From positions 55,523,783 through 55,587,782 of the forward strand of contig OY755044.1 in the NCBI GenBank assembly GCA_963576565.1: a DNA stretch of 64,000 bases, read 5' to 3'. Below are positions 22,045 to 32,196 of this stretch, one piece after another. The translations under genes were made by a program, and so were the position numbers. The notes below the pieces were generated by a model that did no database searches, had not been told where the DNA came from, and saw nothing but the letters and a program-made list of their open reading frames with translations. This stretch comes from Aspidapion aeneum (taxonomy: Eukaryota > Arthropoda > Insecta > Coleoptera > Brentidae). Each line of letters starts with the position of its first letter. The first letter of the stretch is position 1.

Positions 22045-22269
22045 CATCTCCTCAAAACAAGCGCGGTTTTAGATCAAAATCTAGGTAATGGTGGACGAAA
22101 AAAATATTTGTGTACTTATTTGTAACTAATAGTGCATATATTTTTTTTCTAAGGAGAGGGGGTAATAACGATGTTACCCCCTTTAAATTCGCGCTTGCCT
22201 TAAAACGGAAAAGCTATATAGATTTATTTTAACTGTCAAAATGAGAGTGTTATATTTTAACGCAAAGCG

Positions 22270-22580
22270 CGATTACCTCAGTTTCGCGTATAAATATTTG
22301 GTTTTGGACGACAGAACATGAGCTTCTAAAACCAAAGAATACAAAAACTCCAAATATCGCAGTATGTAAGTCTTGGATCTAAATGGACGTTCAGTAGCCG
22401 TCCATTGGACTTCCGACACCAAAGTGTTGAAATTGTATCGTCCATTGGACGTCCGATGTCCCTCTATGGACATACATACAATGGACGTCCAGAAACGGAC
22501 ATCCATTGGACACACAAAAGTGTGTAATATGTATCGTCCATGGGACGCCTAATTGTCAGCTATAGACGTATAATGAACGT
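22270..22580. repeat. GTCCATTGGAC-rich inverted repeat tract
   Basis: The phrase GTCCATTGGACGTCC and its near-palindromic variants occur at least five times in both orientations, with ATGGACGTCC-type blocks between them. The tract can form several alternative hairpins. Non-coding. Confidence 0.6.
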
Positions 22581-22614
22581 CCGTAATGTTGAGACGTTGT
22601 CTAATGGGCGTGTT

Positions 22615-22806
22615 TATGCTGGGGTAAGTTGGGAAATTAGATCGAATTGGCAAGGACTTTTCTTTGTCAACAAAATTATTTTCTTAAAGTTAAAAGGGAT
22701 ATCAAACGTAAATTGTAACCAAAATGAGAAAAAATCCATGTTTTGTCGATTTTTTAAAAATTCATCGCTTGGCTTGTGGATATTAAATATTTTGAGTGTC
22801 TAGGGC
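22615..22806 (+). repeat. Dispersed repeat, copy 1 (left of RTE copy C)
   Basis: Roughly 190 bp homologous to 26155-26345 in the same orientation. Shared landmarks are AGTTGGGAAA, the ACGTAAATT(G/T)TAACCA core, CGATTTTTT and TTGAGGA/TTGAGTGTC near the end. Non-coding. Confidence 0.6.
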
Positions 22807-22950
22807 CACAAGCCGGATTGCGGCCCGCGTTACCATGGAAACCTGCTGCTAAATTGCCCCTGCTAAAGGGCGCACTTATTTTGCGGCCAGTCTGATACAC
22901 AGAATATCGCAGCCCGGTCCGCTTTGCAGGAATGAATATAACATAATAAG
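22801..22950. repeat. GC-richer dispersed repeat, partial copy
   Basis: It shares GATTGCGGC.CGCGTT, AAATTGCCCCT, GCACTTATTTTGCGGCCAGT and GGTCCGCTTTGCAG with the larger block at 29662-30260. Non-coding and partial. Confidence 0.6.
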
Positions 22951-23394
22951 ACGATTTTTTGAACGTTACGAAAGCAAAAAGGAAAATTAGAAACAATGTA
23001 AGCAGGTAAATCCTATGTTAATGATCCTTTTCGTTTTTTTAGAGTAATTTTTTCAGTGTTAATTACTGAAGATAAGACAAAGATAATACGATCTTGAGGA
23101 AACCATAGCTATTAATATTTTTATTTATGTACTTGACGGTACCACACATTGGGCGGACAAATTTGTAAAGTGACGCGGACGTCTGGGGCTGGCGCCATGG
23201 AATAGTGGGCATATCTTTTTTGGACGATGGGACGGTGCTCCTTTTCTTCTCGCTATATTGGCCCGTTGGGGCGGTATCCCACACCGTATACAGACAATTA
23301 TTATTCATTTCTACAGGTGGTGCATCGTGAATTGAACATTTTAAAAATGCGCAATAAGCAGTATTTTATGCAGAAAAATTTTTTTAGGACGGGA
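22951..23394. other. Unassigned spacer
   Basis: No recognisable gene or element before the target duplication of the next LINE. Confidence 0.45.
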
Positions 23395-23406
23395 ATATTT
23401 TTCGAA

Positions 23407-26040
23407 CAAACCTAAAAAATAATATTACCGACTACGATTGCATTAGTGAAAACATACTTCGAGTGAACATGAAGATGCTTGGTCATAATATAAGCATAAT
23501 AGCAGTCTACTCACCATCAGATGATGAAAAAGTAGCTACAAAACAACTGTTCTTTGACCAACTTGATGAGACTATTACCAAAATCGGTAATACCAGAGAA
23601 TTAATTATGTTTGGCGATTTTAATAGCCGAACTGGTAGACAAACCCAGAGCAGAGTGATAGGACCATTTGGAGAAGAATTAACAAATGATAATGGCTTGA
23701 GACTGATGCAATTGTGTGAAACCCACAACCTAAAAATAAATAATGGTTTTTTTAGGCATAATGATATTCATCGATATACCTGGATTCAGCCAACAAGAAA
23801 TCTTAAATCAATCGACTATGCTATAGGTGGACAACACTCGCAATTAAAGTGGTATGATGTGCGAGCACTTCGTGGTATTACCTGTGGATCTGACCACCAT
23901 CTGGTAAAAGCAAAAATATTATTCCCTTTCAGAAAAACACATAAGGACGAAAGTATTAAAGAAAATGAAAACCTAGAATGCATCGAAGACAATCAAAAAT
24001 ACAACTTTAGAAGTCTAGAAATCAAAAGTACTCAAAGATTGTATCAGAACCGATTAGATAAAAAATTAATAAACACAGAACACTCATTTGAAGAGATATA
24101 TACAAACATAATAAAAAGCTTGAAGGAAGCAAGCATCGAAGCTGTTGGATGTGTGGTGGACGGAAACAATACAGGAAATGGTCAAAGAGAAAAAACGCAC
24201 ATACTTGAAATGGCTCAGTACTAAAGAACAAAGAGATCTAGAAATCTACAGGGAAACCAAAAGACAGCTGAGAAATTTGATACGCACAGAAAAAAATGAA
24301 CTGTTCGAGCGCAAAGGCCACGATATCAATACACACGTAGGAGGTAGGCAGAGTTCTGAAGTATGGAAATTCATTTCTACAGTAAAAAACCCAACAAAAG
24401 AAAAAGTAAACATCCAGATCATCAAACCAGAACAATGGACAGAACAATACAAGGGACTGCTGCAGGAAACGAGACCCGAATATCTGGCAGCCTCTCCGAG
24501 GAGAGACATAGAAGTACACGGAGAGGAAGTAATCATCGAAAAAGAAATGATAAAAAATCCGGAAAAGCTAGCGGACCTGGAGGAATATATGCTGAAATGC
24601 TCAAATATGGATCAGAGAAACTAATCGAGAATCTCACATATATTATCAATCAATGCATAAACGGACATCCAGTACCTGATGATTGGAAAATTGCATTCAT
24701 ATCCTCAATACATAAAAAAGGAAACAAGCTGGATTGCAACAATTACAGAGGAATCTCAGTAACTAGTACTCTCAGTAGATTGTACGGTAGGATTCTTAGA
24801 GATCTAATAGAGAATGATTTTCATGAACAAGAAGAAGAAGAGCAAAGTGGGTTTCGTGCAGGCAGATCTTGTAGAGATAATGTTTTTTGTCTTAAACAAG
24901 TAATTGCGAAAAGGAGCGCCAGAAATATAGAGACTCATGTTACCTTTGTGGACCTACAAAAAGCATATGATACCGTTCCAGTAGAAAAACTATGGACAGT
25001 GCTAGAGCAGACTAATATCAATCATACATACATAAAAGCGATAAAAGAACTATACAAAGGGTCAAAATCTAAAATTAAAATTGGAAATCGACTTTCAAAA
25101 GAATTCCTGGTAACAAAAGGCTTAAGACAGGGATGTTGTATTTCTCCAACTCTTTTTAAAATATATATCGCAGTAGCTCTAAAAAACTGGAAACGGAAAG
25201 TGCACGGCATGGGAATACAACTTAACGACCGATTTACCATATACACACTACAGTTTGCTGACGACCAAGTAATTGTAGCTAATGATAAAGAGGACATGGA
25301 GTATATGATGAGAAAGTTAATGGAAGAATACCAAAAGTGGGGATTAACAGTGAACGTGGACAAGGCACAGTACTTATGTATTGGAAACGAATCCAGTGAG
25401 TTAGAACTAGACAATGGACAAGTAATATCTTCATGCAATGAGTATGTATACTTGGGTGTCACATTTGATAAGACAGGAACAGACTGTAAAGAACTGGAAA
25501 AAAGAATAGTAAAAGCAAAAAAGGTTATTGGATGTCTTAACAGTATTTTATGGAGCAGAGAGATAAAAAAGAATGTAAAATTGAACATATATGAAACAAT
25601 CGTGAAAAGCACGCTGTTATACGGAATAGAGACTTGTCGCGTAACAGAAAAATCAAAACAAAAATGGAAAGTGTCGAAATGGATGCAATAAGAAGATCAA
25701 TGAGAATATCTGGAACAGATCACATAAGAAATGAGATCATAAAAGAAAGAATGGGAATCGAAGAGAGCATAACGGATGACATCACTAAAAGACAACTGAT
25801 ATGGTACGGCCATGTACAACGGATGAACGACGAAAGATTACCAAAGCAGGTCCTAGGATGGCAACCAAGCAGAAAAAGAGGGCGTCCTAAACTAGAATGG
25901 CAACAGTCAATCCAAAGATCAATGAGTCAAAAAAATCTGACAGAAGATGATTGTTAGGATCGAAGGAGGTGGAGAATAGGCGTCGGACAACATAGAAAAA
26001 CGTTCTAAACCGACTAAATAAAAAAATAATAATAATAATA
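23407..26040 (+). mobile_element. RTE-like LINE, 5'-truncated, copy C
   Basis: Flanked by ATATTTTTCGAA (23395-23406) and ATATTTTCGAA (26041-26051), a target duplication differing by one T. It ends in an (AAT)n tail at about 26025-26040. Truncated inside the endonuclease N-terminus. The 3' end AAACGTTCTAAACCGAC matches the end of copy A. Confidence 0.9.
23415..25957 (+). pseudogene. RTE endonuclease-reverse transcriptase, frameshifted
   Basis: Coding sequence survives in four overlapping pieces. Endonuclease (23415-24224): GDFNSRTGRQ, HRYTWIQPTRNLKSIDY and GSDHHLVKAKI are intact, while the N-terminal Glu motif is lost to 5' truncation. The linker continues at 24145-24624 in another frame. RT (about 24550-25691) has NYRGISVTSTLSRLYGRI, GFRAGRSC, motif A FVDLQKAYDTVP, motif B GLRQGCCISPTLFKIYI and motif C FADDQVIVAND, all intact. 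The C-terminal WYGHVQRMNDERLPKQVLGW and RKRGRPKLEWQ lie at 25634-25957. At least three frameshifts; not functional, but RT motifs are well kept, so decay is recent. Confidence 0.9.
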
Positions 26041-26051
26041 ATATTTTCGAA

Positions 26052-26154
26052 ATCTTGTTTTTTAGTAAGCATATCTATTATGGTCCGTTCATACTGTAGG
26101 TATTTTCCTCACCAAATGCAACTATTAGAAATTTCACCGGCGTCGCCAAGGGAA
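26052..26154. other. Short spacer
   Basis: Nothing recognised. Confidence 0.4.
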
Positions 26155-26345
26155 GGCCAAGGAGAGTTGGGAAAATAAATCAAATTAGCAAAGACGTTTT
26201 TTTTGTCATCAAAATTTTTCCCCTTAATTAAAAGGAAGGATCAGACGTAAATTTTAACCATAATAAGTAAAAATGCATATGATATCGATTTTTTTTAAAT
26301 TTAACGCATGGTTTGAGGATAATAAACAGTTTGAGGAGTCGACAG
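26155..26345 (+). repeat. Dispersed repeat, copy 2 (right of RTE copy C)
   Basis: Homologous to 22615-22806, same orientation. Together the two copies flank the region that received the RTE insertion. Confidence 0.6.
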
Positions 26346-27389
26346 CAGGGGCGTCTTCTCGTTAAGGCCACGTGCCCCCTGACAAAATACGTAATAATAA
26401 AATCTTGATTAAAATATTATTTATTAAATGTTTTGCTTATTCTATAATTTTTCCTTTCGCCTCGACGCATAACGTGAATGAAGTTCATCTCCGACTACCT
26501 ACACGATTAAGTACGAATTGATCATAACATATTGACTCGTTTAAGCAGTTTCACTCTATATGAAATCCTTGAGAAGTATTTAATCGATAAACCTCTGGCC
26601 GCGTACATTGTTTTTTTTTAAATTTTTTTTAATTATAGATGGCAGCAGCTGGCTTTTTTCTCAGCCCCAAGTGAGACCCTAAGGGTAGGCAGCACAATTA
26701 ACATGCTTCCCATTCATTTGATATTACAAAATAAAGCAATAAACAAAAAGTGTCATTGCGTATTTTTCTTTAGTATATAGAAGGAGAGAGTAACTTGACT
26801 TCAAGGGTTGGATCAGTAAGTTAATCACCCAACAGCCATTTTATTAGCAGAATGGAGTCAGATTTTGTGAATTTGGTGAGGTTGAAATATATTTTTAAAA
26901 ATATGTTTTATTTTGTGGATATTTTTAGACTTTTTTGTGAAAAATTAAAGTGGTTACAGCTTGGGCATAAAATGAATTCCACATTTATCCGGAAGAAAAA
27001 TGCAGGTTAGTGGATTAAAAGCAGGATTAGTTTTAGCCGCTAGTAATTTCTGTACCTAATGCGTAATTTCGGTAATCTTTTAATAAAAAGGTGAACATTA
27101 ATTACCGTTTCAAAGGATTAGGAAGCATTCTGTTCAAACAGAAGGTAAATATTTTTGCAAACCATAATTAGGTAGTTTATAGGTATAAAGAAAAATGGGT
27201 AAATATATAAAATAGGAGAGACTAGGGATAGTTCATACATTTTTAAAAAATATTTTTGAATAAAAATATAGATGACATTTTTTAATATTTTTTTGCATTA
27301 TAATATATAGCTTAATATGTAATGATTTTGAATGATTTTAGTGTGACAGTTTGCTAATTAATGTATCAAAGATCCCTATATCTGTACCC
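26346..27389. other. Non-coding stretch
   Basis: No gene or element recognised. Confidence 0.5.
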
Positions 27390-27394
27390 CAGAG

Positions 27395-28178
27395 CCAGAC
27401 TATGTTTGACTTTTTTTGGTTTGAACAACCTTAAAACAGACTTAACATTGTTTGCCTAACGATGTCTATGGACTTAATATTGGTTCATATCGAGGTTTAT
27501 AATTAGCAAATAAAAATACTCTGCCAATCTATGCGCACCTAAGCTCACACTAAGTACTGTAGTTATAGTGTACGTGTGAGCTAATATAACTAAAAACTGA
27601 AATATATTTTATGCAACTCCAGACTCAATTACCTTTCGTTTGATACCACACAAGTCATGTTTTGCCTTAAACTCTAATTTTTAAAATCTACCCCCACCCT
27701 TTTTTAAAAAACTAAAATGTATTTTGTTTAACTCCAGACTCATTTACCTTTTGTTTGATATCATACACGCCATATTTTCACTTAAACTCTAATTTTTTAA
27801 ATCTACCCCCACCCTTTTATGTGACTTGCGTTTGATGGATTTCGTTCATTTTTTAATGGGACCACCACGGCCCAAGACTCAGCCTAGGTACCAAATTTCA
27901 TTAAAATCGGACAAGCGGTTTTTGAGTTATGCGGGTTGGTCGTTACAGACAGACATACAGACATACAGACAGACAGACAGCAAGACAAAAAAGTTTCAAA
28001 ATCATCTGAAACGCAAAGATATATAAAAATTTTTAAAATCGGAGCAACTTTTTTTTTCTCGAAAAAATTAGGATCACCATAGCTCACACTACTATAGTAT
28101 AGTAGTAGTGTGAGCTAATACATGAAAAAATAAGTATTAAGGTTGTTCAAACCAAAAAAAGGCAAAAAGGGATTTAAC
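27395..28178. mobile_element. Nested foldback-like element with hairpin ends
   Basis: Outer inverted repeats: TTTTTGGTTTGAACAACCTTA (about 27413) and its complement (about 28138). Just inside each end is a small hairpin, AGCTCACACTA...GTGTGAGCT, at about 27542-27584 and 28080-28115. Between them lie two tandem units of about 117 bp (27592-27708 and 27709-27820, sharing CTCCAGACTCA and TCTACCCCCACCC), then the phrase ACCAAATTTCATTAAAATCGG common in insect repeats and a short CAGA/CATACAGA microsatellite (27945-27983). No transposase. Confidence 0.55.
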
Positions 28179-28179
28179 A

Positions 28180-29661
28180 TGCAATAATAATATATGATAT
28201 ATTAGGAATATTTGATACAAGTTGCATAATACATGAATAAAGAAAAAATATTTATTTGTGTTTCAGTGAATTCTCTAAAATATGAATCTTTAATAATCCC
28301 TCAAATAATAAGCAGCCAAATGCAAGTAATTCTCACCAAAATAGGTATACCAATGATAGTAGTAGTATTTAAATTTTGCCAGATTTTAATACAAAACAAT
28401 TTTCCCTGAACTGCTGGTTTAGTGGTGCATTAAGGGAGATCCATATAAAATATCCATACAATATTTGATATTAATAAAAATATATCTACAAAGGTGTACT
28501 GTTTTTAATTATTGTAATGTTTATTTTTTTTCAGAATTGAAAAAGCGTTGACGATCCTCCATTCTTAGTTCAGTAAATTTGACTAGAGAGAAACAGCTGA
28601 CACCAAAAACCAAAAAGCTTTATCGATGAGTGGTAACTGACAGTAAAAAATTAGCCAACCAGAGCAGGACAATCATTTCGAAAACGTCTAGAGATAGCTG
28701 ACAATTTTTCCAGTCACTACATATGTTATGGTTACCGAACTGGCAAGATTTTTATAATACACATATCCTACCCTCAGAACAAAAGTGACACATCTCAAAA
28801 TTTCAATTTTAGGATTTTTACTTTTTGCGGTTTGTCACTCACTATCGATACATTGTCCAAGAAAGTCACAATTCAAATTACAAATAATAAAATAATATAT
28901 TTAAAGTTTTAAGTTACCACAGCTTCTTATGGTAACCGCAAAAGTTTTTTGCAATTTTCCAACAATTTAATTTTTTGAGCTTTTTGAGGGTGTGATATAT
29001 GTGTAAAAATATTTAACTATTGTAACAAATACTCTTACCTAATTAATAAGTGTCATTGAGATTCATGTATATTTTGTAAATTGTATTAATAAAAATTTTT
29101 TACCAAGTTTCAATCCTTTTTGTATTCCTTTTATTTAAAAAGTTAAGTAAGTTTAAATAAAAGGATTAATTAGTCACTTATTTTCTTTATGAGACATTGA
29201 CAACTTTTACAGTTCAGTTGCAGTGGTTGCTTTTGGAAACAATGATGAAAACCATAATTTATTATCAATAAATAGTCTGACACGATGAAATTAGTAAAAG
29301 TTGTCAAAAACACCATAAAGGAAAATCAGACTATAAAAAGGACCAAGAAACAGGCAAAATTAAAGTTCTTTGATTTTTTAAGTCTTTAATTTTGTCTTTA
29401 AGTACTCTGTAAGAAAGTCGCAACTGTTATTAGCATATATTATCCAAATTGGTTATGCTAATTTACAACTGCAACCTTCTTGCTTAGTATGGAAATCTTG
29501 GCCCTTTTTGTAAAAACCTAAGTATTGATTCCAAAAAACAAATCAATATTTTGTTAAGAGCGCCATCTATGTCAAACCTAAGAACTAATCAAAATGTTTG
29601 GCCGCACAGTTTAAGGTGCCTGTAATACTTCTCAGAGCTTAGCACGGGAGAAAGTCTTCTG
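28180..29661. other. Non-coding stretch with a small inverted pair
   Basis: No gene. ACACATATCCTACCCTCA (about 28758) and the inverse-like TGAGGGTGTGATATATGTGT (about 28985) may bound a 245-bp MITE. GACAACTTTTAC near 29199 recurs inverted near 29297. Confidence 0.4.
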
Positions 29662-30260
29662 GTCTGCAAAGCGGACCGAACCGTGGTCTTCTGTGGAATT
29701 GATAATTGCTTGGGGTTTCTCGGGCCGCATGTCAGATTGCGGCACGCGTTTTCATGGTGACAGAGGGGGAGGTAGGGGAGGCAGACCGCTGTTTTAATGC
29801 AATAAATGCTGGCTACTCACGCTCCAATTTCCAGGGGAAATTAAGCGTCCCTGTATCTAACAGATATCTATCATATGCAGGGACGCTAAATTGCCCCTTT
29901 AAATTGGCTAGTCGAGTAGACGCGGCGAGAGTTGATGCCACGCACGTCATCAATTTTATCTTGGTATACGCCTACTTGCCGTCGGACAGTGCCGTGCGGA
30001 ATAAATTACACATAATAATTTATTAAACTAATTCCCAATATAAAACATTAAGCCTATGGATCTCCGAAACAGTCAATCACAAGCTAGAGGCGGGTCCAGT
30101 AGATCCCCCTCAGCTGTGACGTGGGTGGCTTCAACTCTAGCCGCGCGAACTCTAAGTAGGCCGCTAAAGGGAGCACTTATTTTGCGGCCAGTTTGATATC
30201 GCGATGCGGTCCGCTTTGCAGCAATATGTTACAGTTTGATTAATATAACATAATAAATAG
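29662..30260. repeat. Dispersed GC-richer repeat with inverted ends
   Basis: CTGCAAAGCGGACCG at 29665 recurs inverted as CGGTCCGCTTTGCAG at about 30216, giving an inverted-repeat unit of about 570 bp. The right part is shared with 22801-22950, including sequence just beyond the inverted end (AATATAACATAATAA), so the true boundary may lie further right. A 106-codon open frame inside shows no domain and is not called as a gene. Confidence 0.55.
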
Positions 30261-30263
30261 ATA

Positions 30264-30495
30264 TTGGAATAAAACCTGACCTTATTTTAAAATCAACCGT
30301 ATTGTGACCGGTTTACATTTTCAAAATTCGGCCTTTGTGTATTTAAGAACCGGATTTGCTATTGTTTGTCTTTATTTAGCGACTTAATTTTTAAATTCGA
30401 CTTTGATATGTCAATTTTAAGAGGTCAGCTGTCAGTTTTTTTGTAAATCTGTCAGAATAAAGTCACCTCTAAAATAAAGTCAGGTTTTATTCCGA
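30264..30495. mobile_element. Tc1/mariner-type MITE
   Basis: Terminal inverted repeats TTGGAATAAAACCTGACC and the inverse of TCGGAATAAAACCTGACT, extending to TTATTTTA. Each end abuts a TA dinucleotide (30262-30263 and 30496-30497), the target of Tc1/mariner elements. 232 bp, non-coding. Confidence 0.7.
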
Positions 30496-30522
30496 TAAGT
30501 CCCTAGCAAGCAGACCTGTCAG

Positions 30523-30594
30523 GTACTTCAAGTACAGTACTTGAAATTGTACTTCAAGTACTTACAAGTACTTCAAGTACTGTACTTGAAGTAC
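30523..30594. repeat. Long palindrome of GTACTTGAAGTAC units
   Basis: TACTTCAAGTACAGTACTTGA at 30524 is exactly the inverse of TCAAGTACTGTACTTGAAGTA at about 30573. The interior repeats TACTTCAAGTACTT, itself nearly palindromic. 72 bp that can form one long hairpin or several short ones. Confidence 0.8.
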
Positions 30595-30978
30595 ATCTAT
30601 AATCCGGTAATTTTATGATTTTAGTGAATAATCTATTTTTGAACACCAATAACTTGCAGTCTATAGATAGATTTAATTACCTAATTAAGGAAGTTACGTT
30701 TGAGTTCTGTGTAGCATATTTTAAAACACTTAATTTATATATTATTTGTATTTATCGCTCTCCTTTATCTAATCCTACAGAGTTTCTTACTGCATTAGAC
30801 TGCCTTTTGGCAGAGATACCAATTTCAGCAAAAATAGTGTTGGCCGGTGATTTCAACATAAACTACCATGACAACAATGCAGCATCCGTTTTAGCCGTAA
30901 AAAACTTTCTAAATTCTAATAATTTGAAGTTACATGTAAGCGAACCAACACGCTGCACCAAAACATCTTCAACTCTTG

Positions 30979-31445
30979 TTTGCCCGCAGGTAGAAAAACG
31001 ATAACTGCAGTGGACTGTATATATTTTAATTAATGAAAGCGCGAACAAACATAAATATATTGATATGAAATCACGAAATAATTAAGGTCCATAGGTTAAT
31101 TGTTGGTACCACACAACGGAAATCAGAAACAAAGCACTCACCAGTTTGCAGCCAATTTCTCCAGGTTCCAAGGGGCCCCTGTCTTGATCTAATGATGGCA
31201 CCACGTAGCTGAAGGACTGAAGTTTCTAGTTCTATGCTTCAGTACACCAAAATCGAGCACTTTTAAGTGTAGAAATTTGAAATAGTTGGAGAAAGAAATT
31301 AACACGCCATTTTCTCGAGGCGATAGAAAAAGGATCTCACTGATTCTTGGTGCGCATGTCCAATGCGCGAAAAATGTACTCTGTCCGTCATCCAATTGTG
31401 TGGTTTTAAAATTTACAAACAACCGCGAAATTTAGCAGGAGCTAA
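30979..31445. mobile_element. hAT-like non-autonomous element, copy 2
   Basis: A 467-bp insertion in the endonuclease of the LINE, flanked by CAACTCTT at 30971-30978 and 31446-31453. The LINE frame resumes exactly after the right copy, proving the insertion. Highly similar to 6865-7331. An 8-bp duplication fits hAT; the terminal inverted repeats are weak, so the superfamily is inferred mainly from the duplication length. Confidence 0.8.
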
Positions 31446-32018
31446 CAACTCTTATTGATTATATATGCACTAATTACAGCCCTAGCTCTATTGAATGTAG
31501 TGTTGTCAACGCTGCATTTTCGGACCATGAGGCGGTTGTGTGCAGTATTATTGACTCTCAAATTTGTCTTGAGCGAAAGACTGAGAAGGTTAGAATTTAT
31601 AGTAGGGAAAACTTTAGAATGTTCCGTGAGTCATGTATTGAAAATTCCTGGTCTTGCGTTAGCTTGGCAAAAGACCTATTGGAGAAATTTCACACCATTA
31701 CTTGTGAAATATTTAATAAAAACTTTCCTCTAAAACCGATGAAACAAAAAACACAAAAGCCCTGGTTTAGTAAAGGTTGAAAGACATCATCTAAAAATCT
31801 AGGAAGTCTACATTAAATTCGAAAATACACCGAGAGTCCTTTCTTTCATCAATATTTTAGTTTATATAGATCACTTTTTCGTAAATTAATTGCGGCCTCT
31901 AAGAAAAAATACTATGAAGATCGCCTTTTGAAGGCATCAGATAAGCAAAAAGAAAGTTGGAAAATTATTAACAGTATCATATCAAACAATACTGCAGAAA
32001 CCACTTTTGAACCTAAGA

Positions 32019-32196
32019 CAGTGGCGTATATAAGGGGGGGCCTGGGGGGGCCCGAAGCTAAGATTTTTTTAGATATTTTCCACATATTTCCTGAATACAA
32101 ACATAAAATAGCATAAAATACGGCCTCATGGGGTTTCGGCCCCCCCCACAAACTGCCTCGGGCCCACCCCGAAACTTTTTTCTATATACGCCACTG
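32019..32196. mobile_element. hAT MITE of the CAGTGGCGTA class
   Basis: 178 bp with ends CAGTGGCGTATATA and its inverse, G-rich then C-rich subterminal blocks, flanked by the perfect 8-bp repeat ACCTAAGA (32011-32018 and 32197-32204). Inserted between the endonuclease and RT regions of the LINE. Confidence 0.9.

Noticed and set aside
25022..25612. 196-codon frame opposite the RTE RT
   Set aside because: It is the complement of conserved RT coding sequence.
29706..30026. 106-codon open frame
   Set aside because: Lies within a dispersed inverted-repeat unit and shows no recognisable domain.
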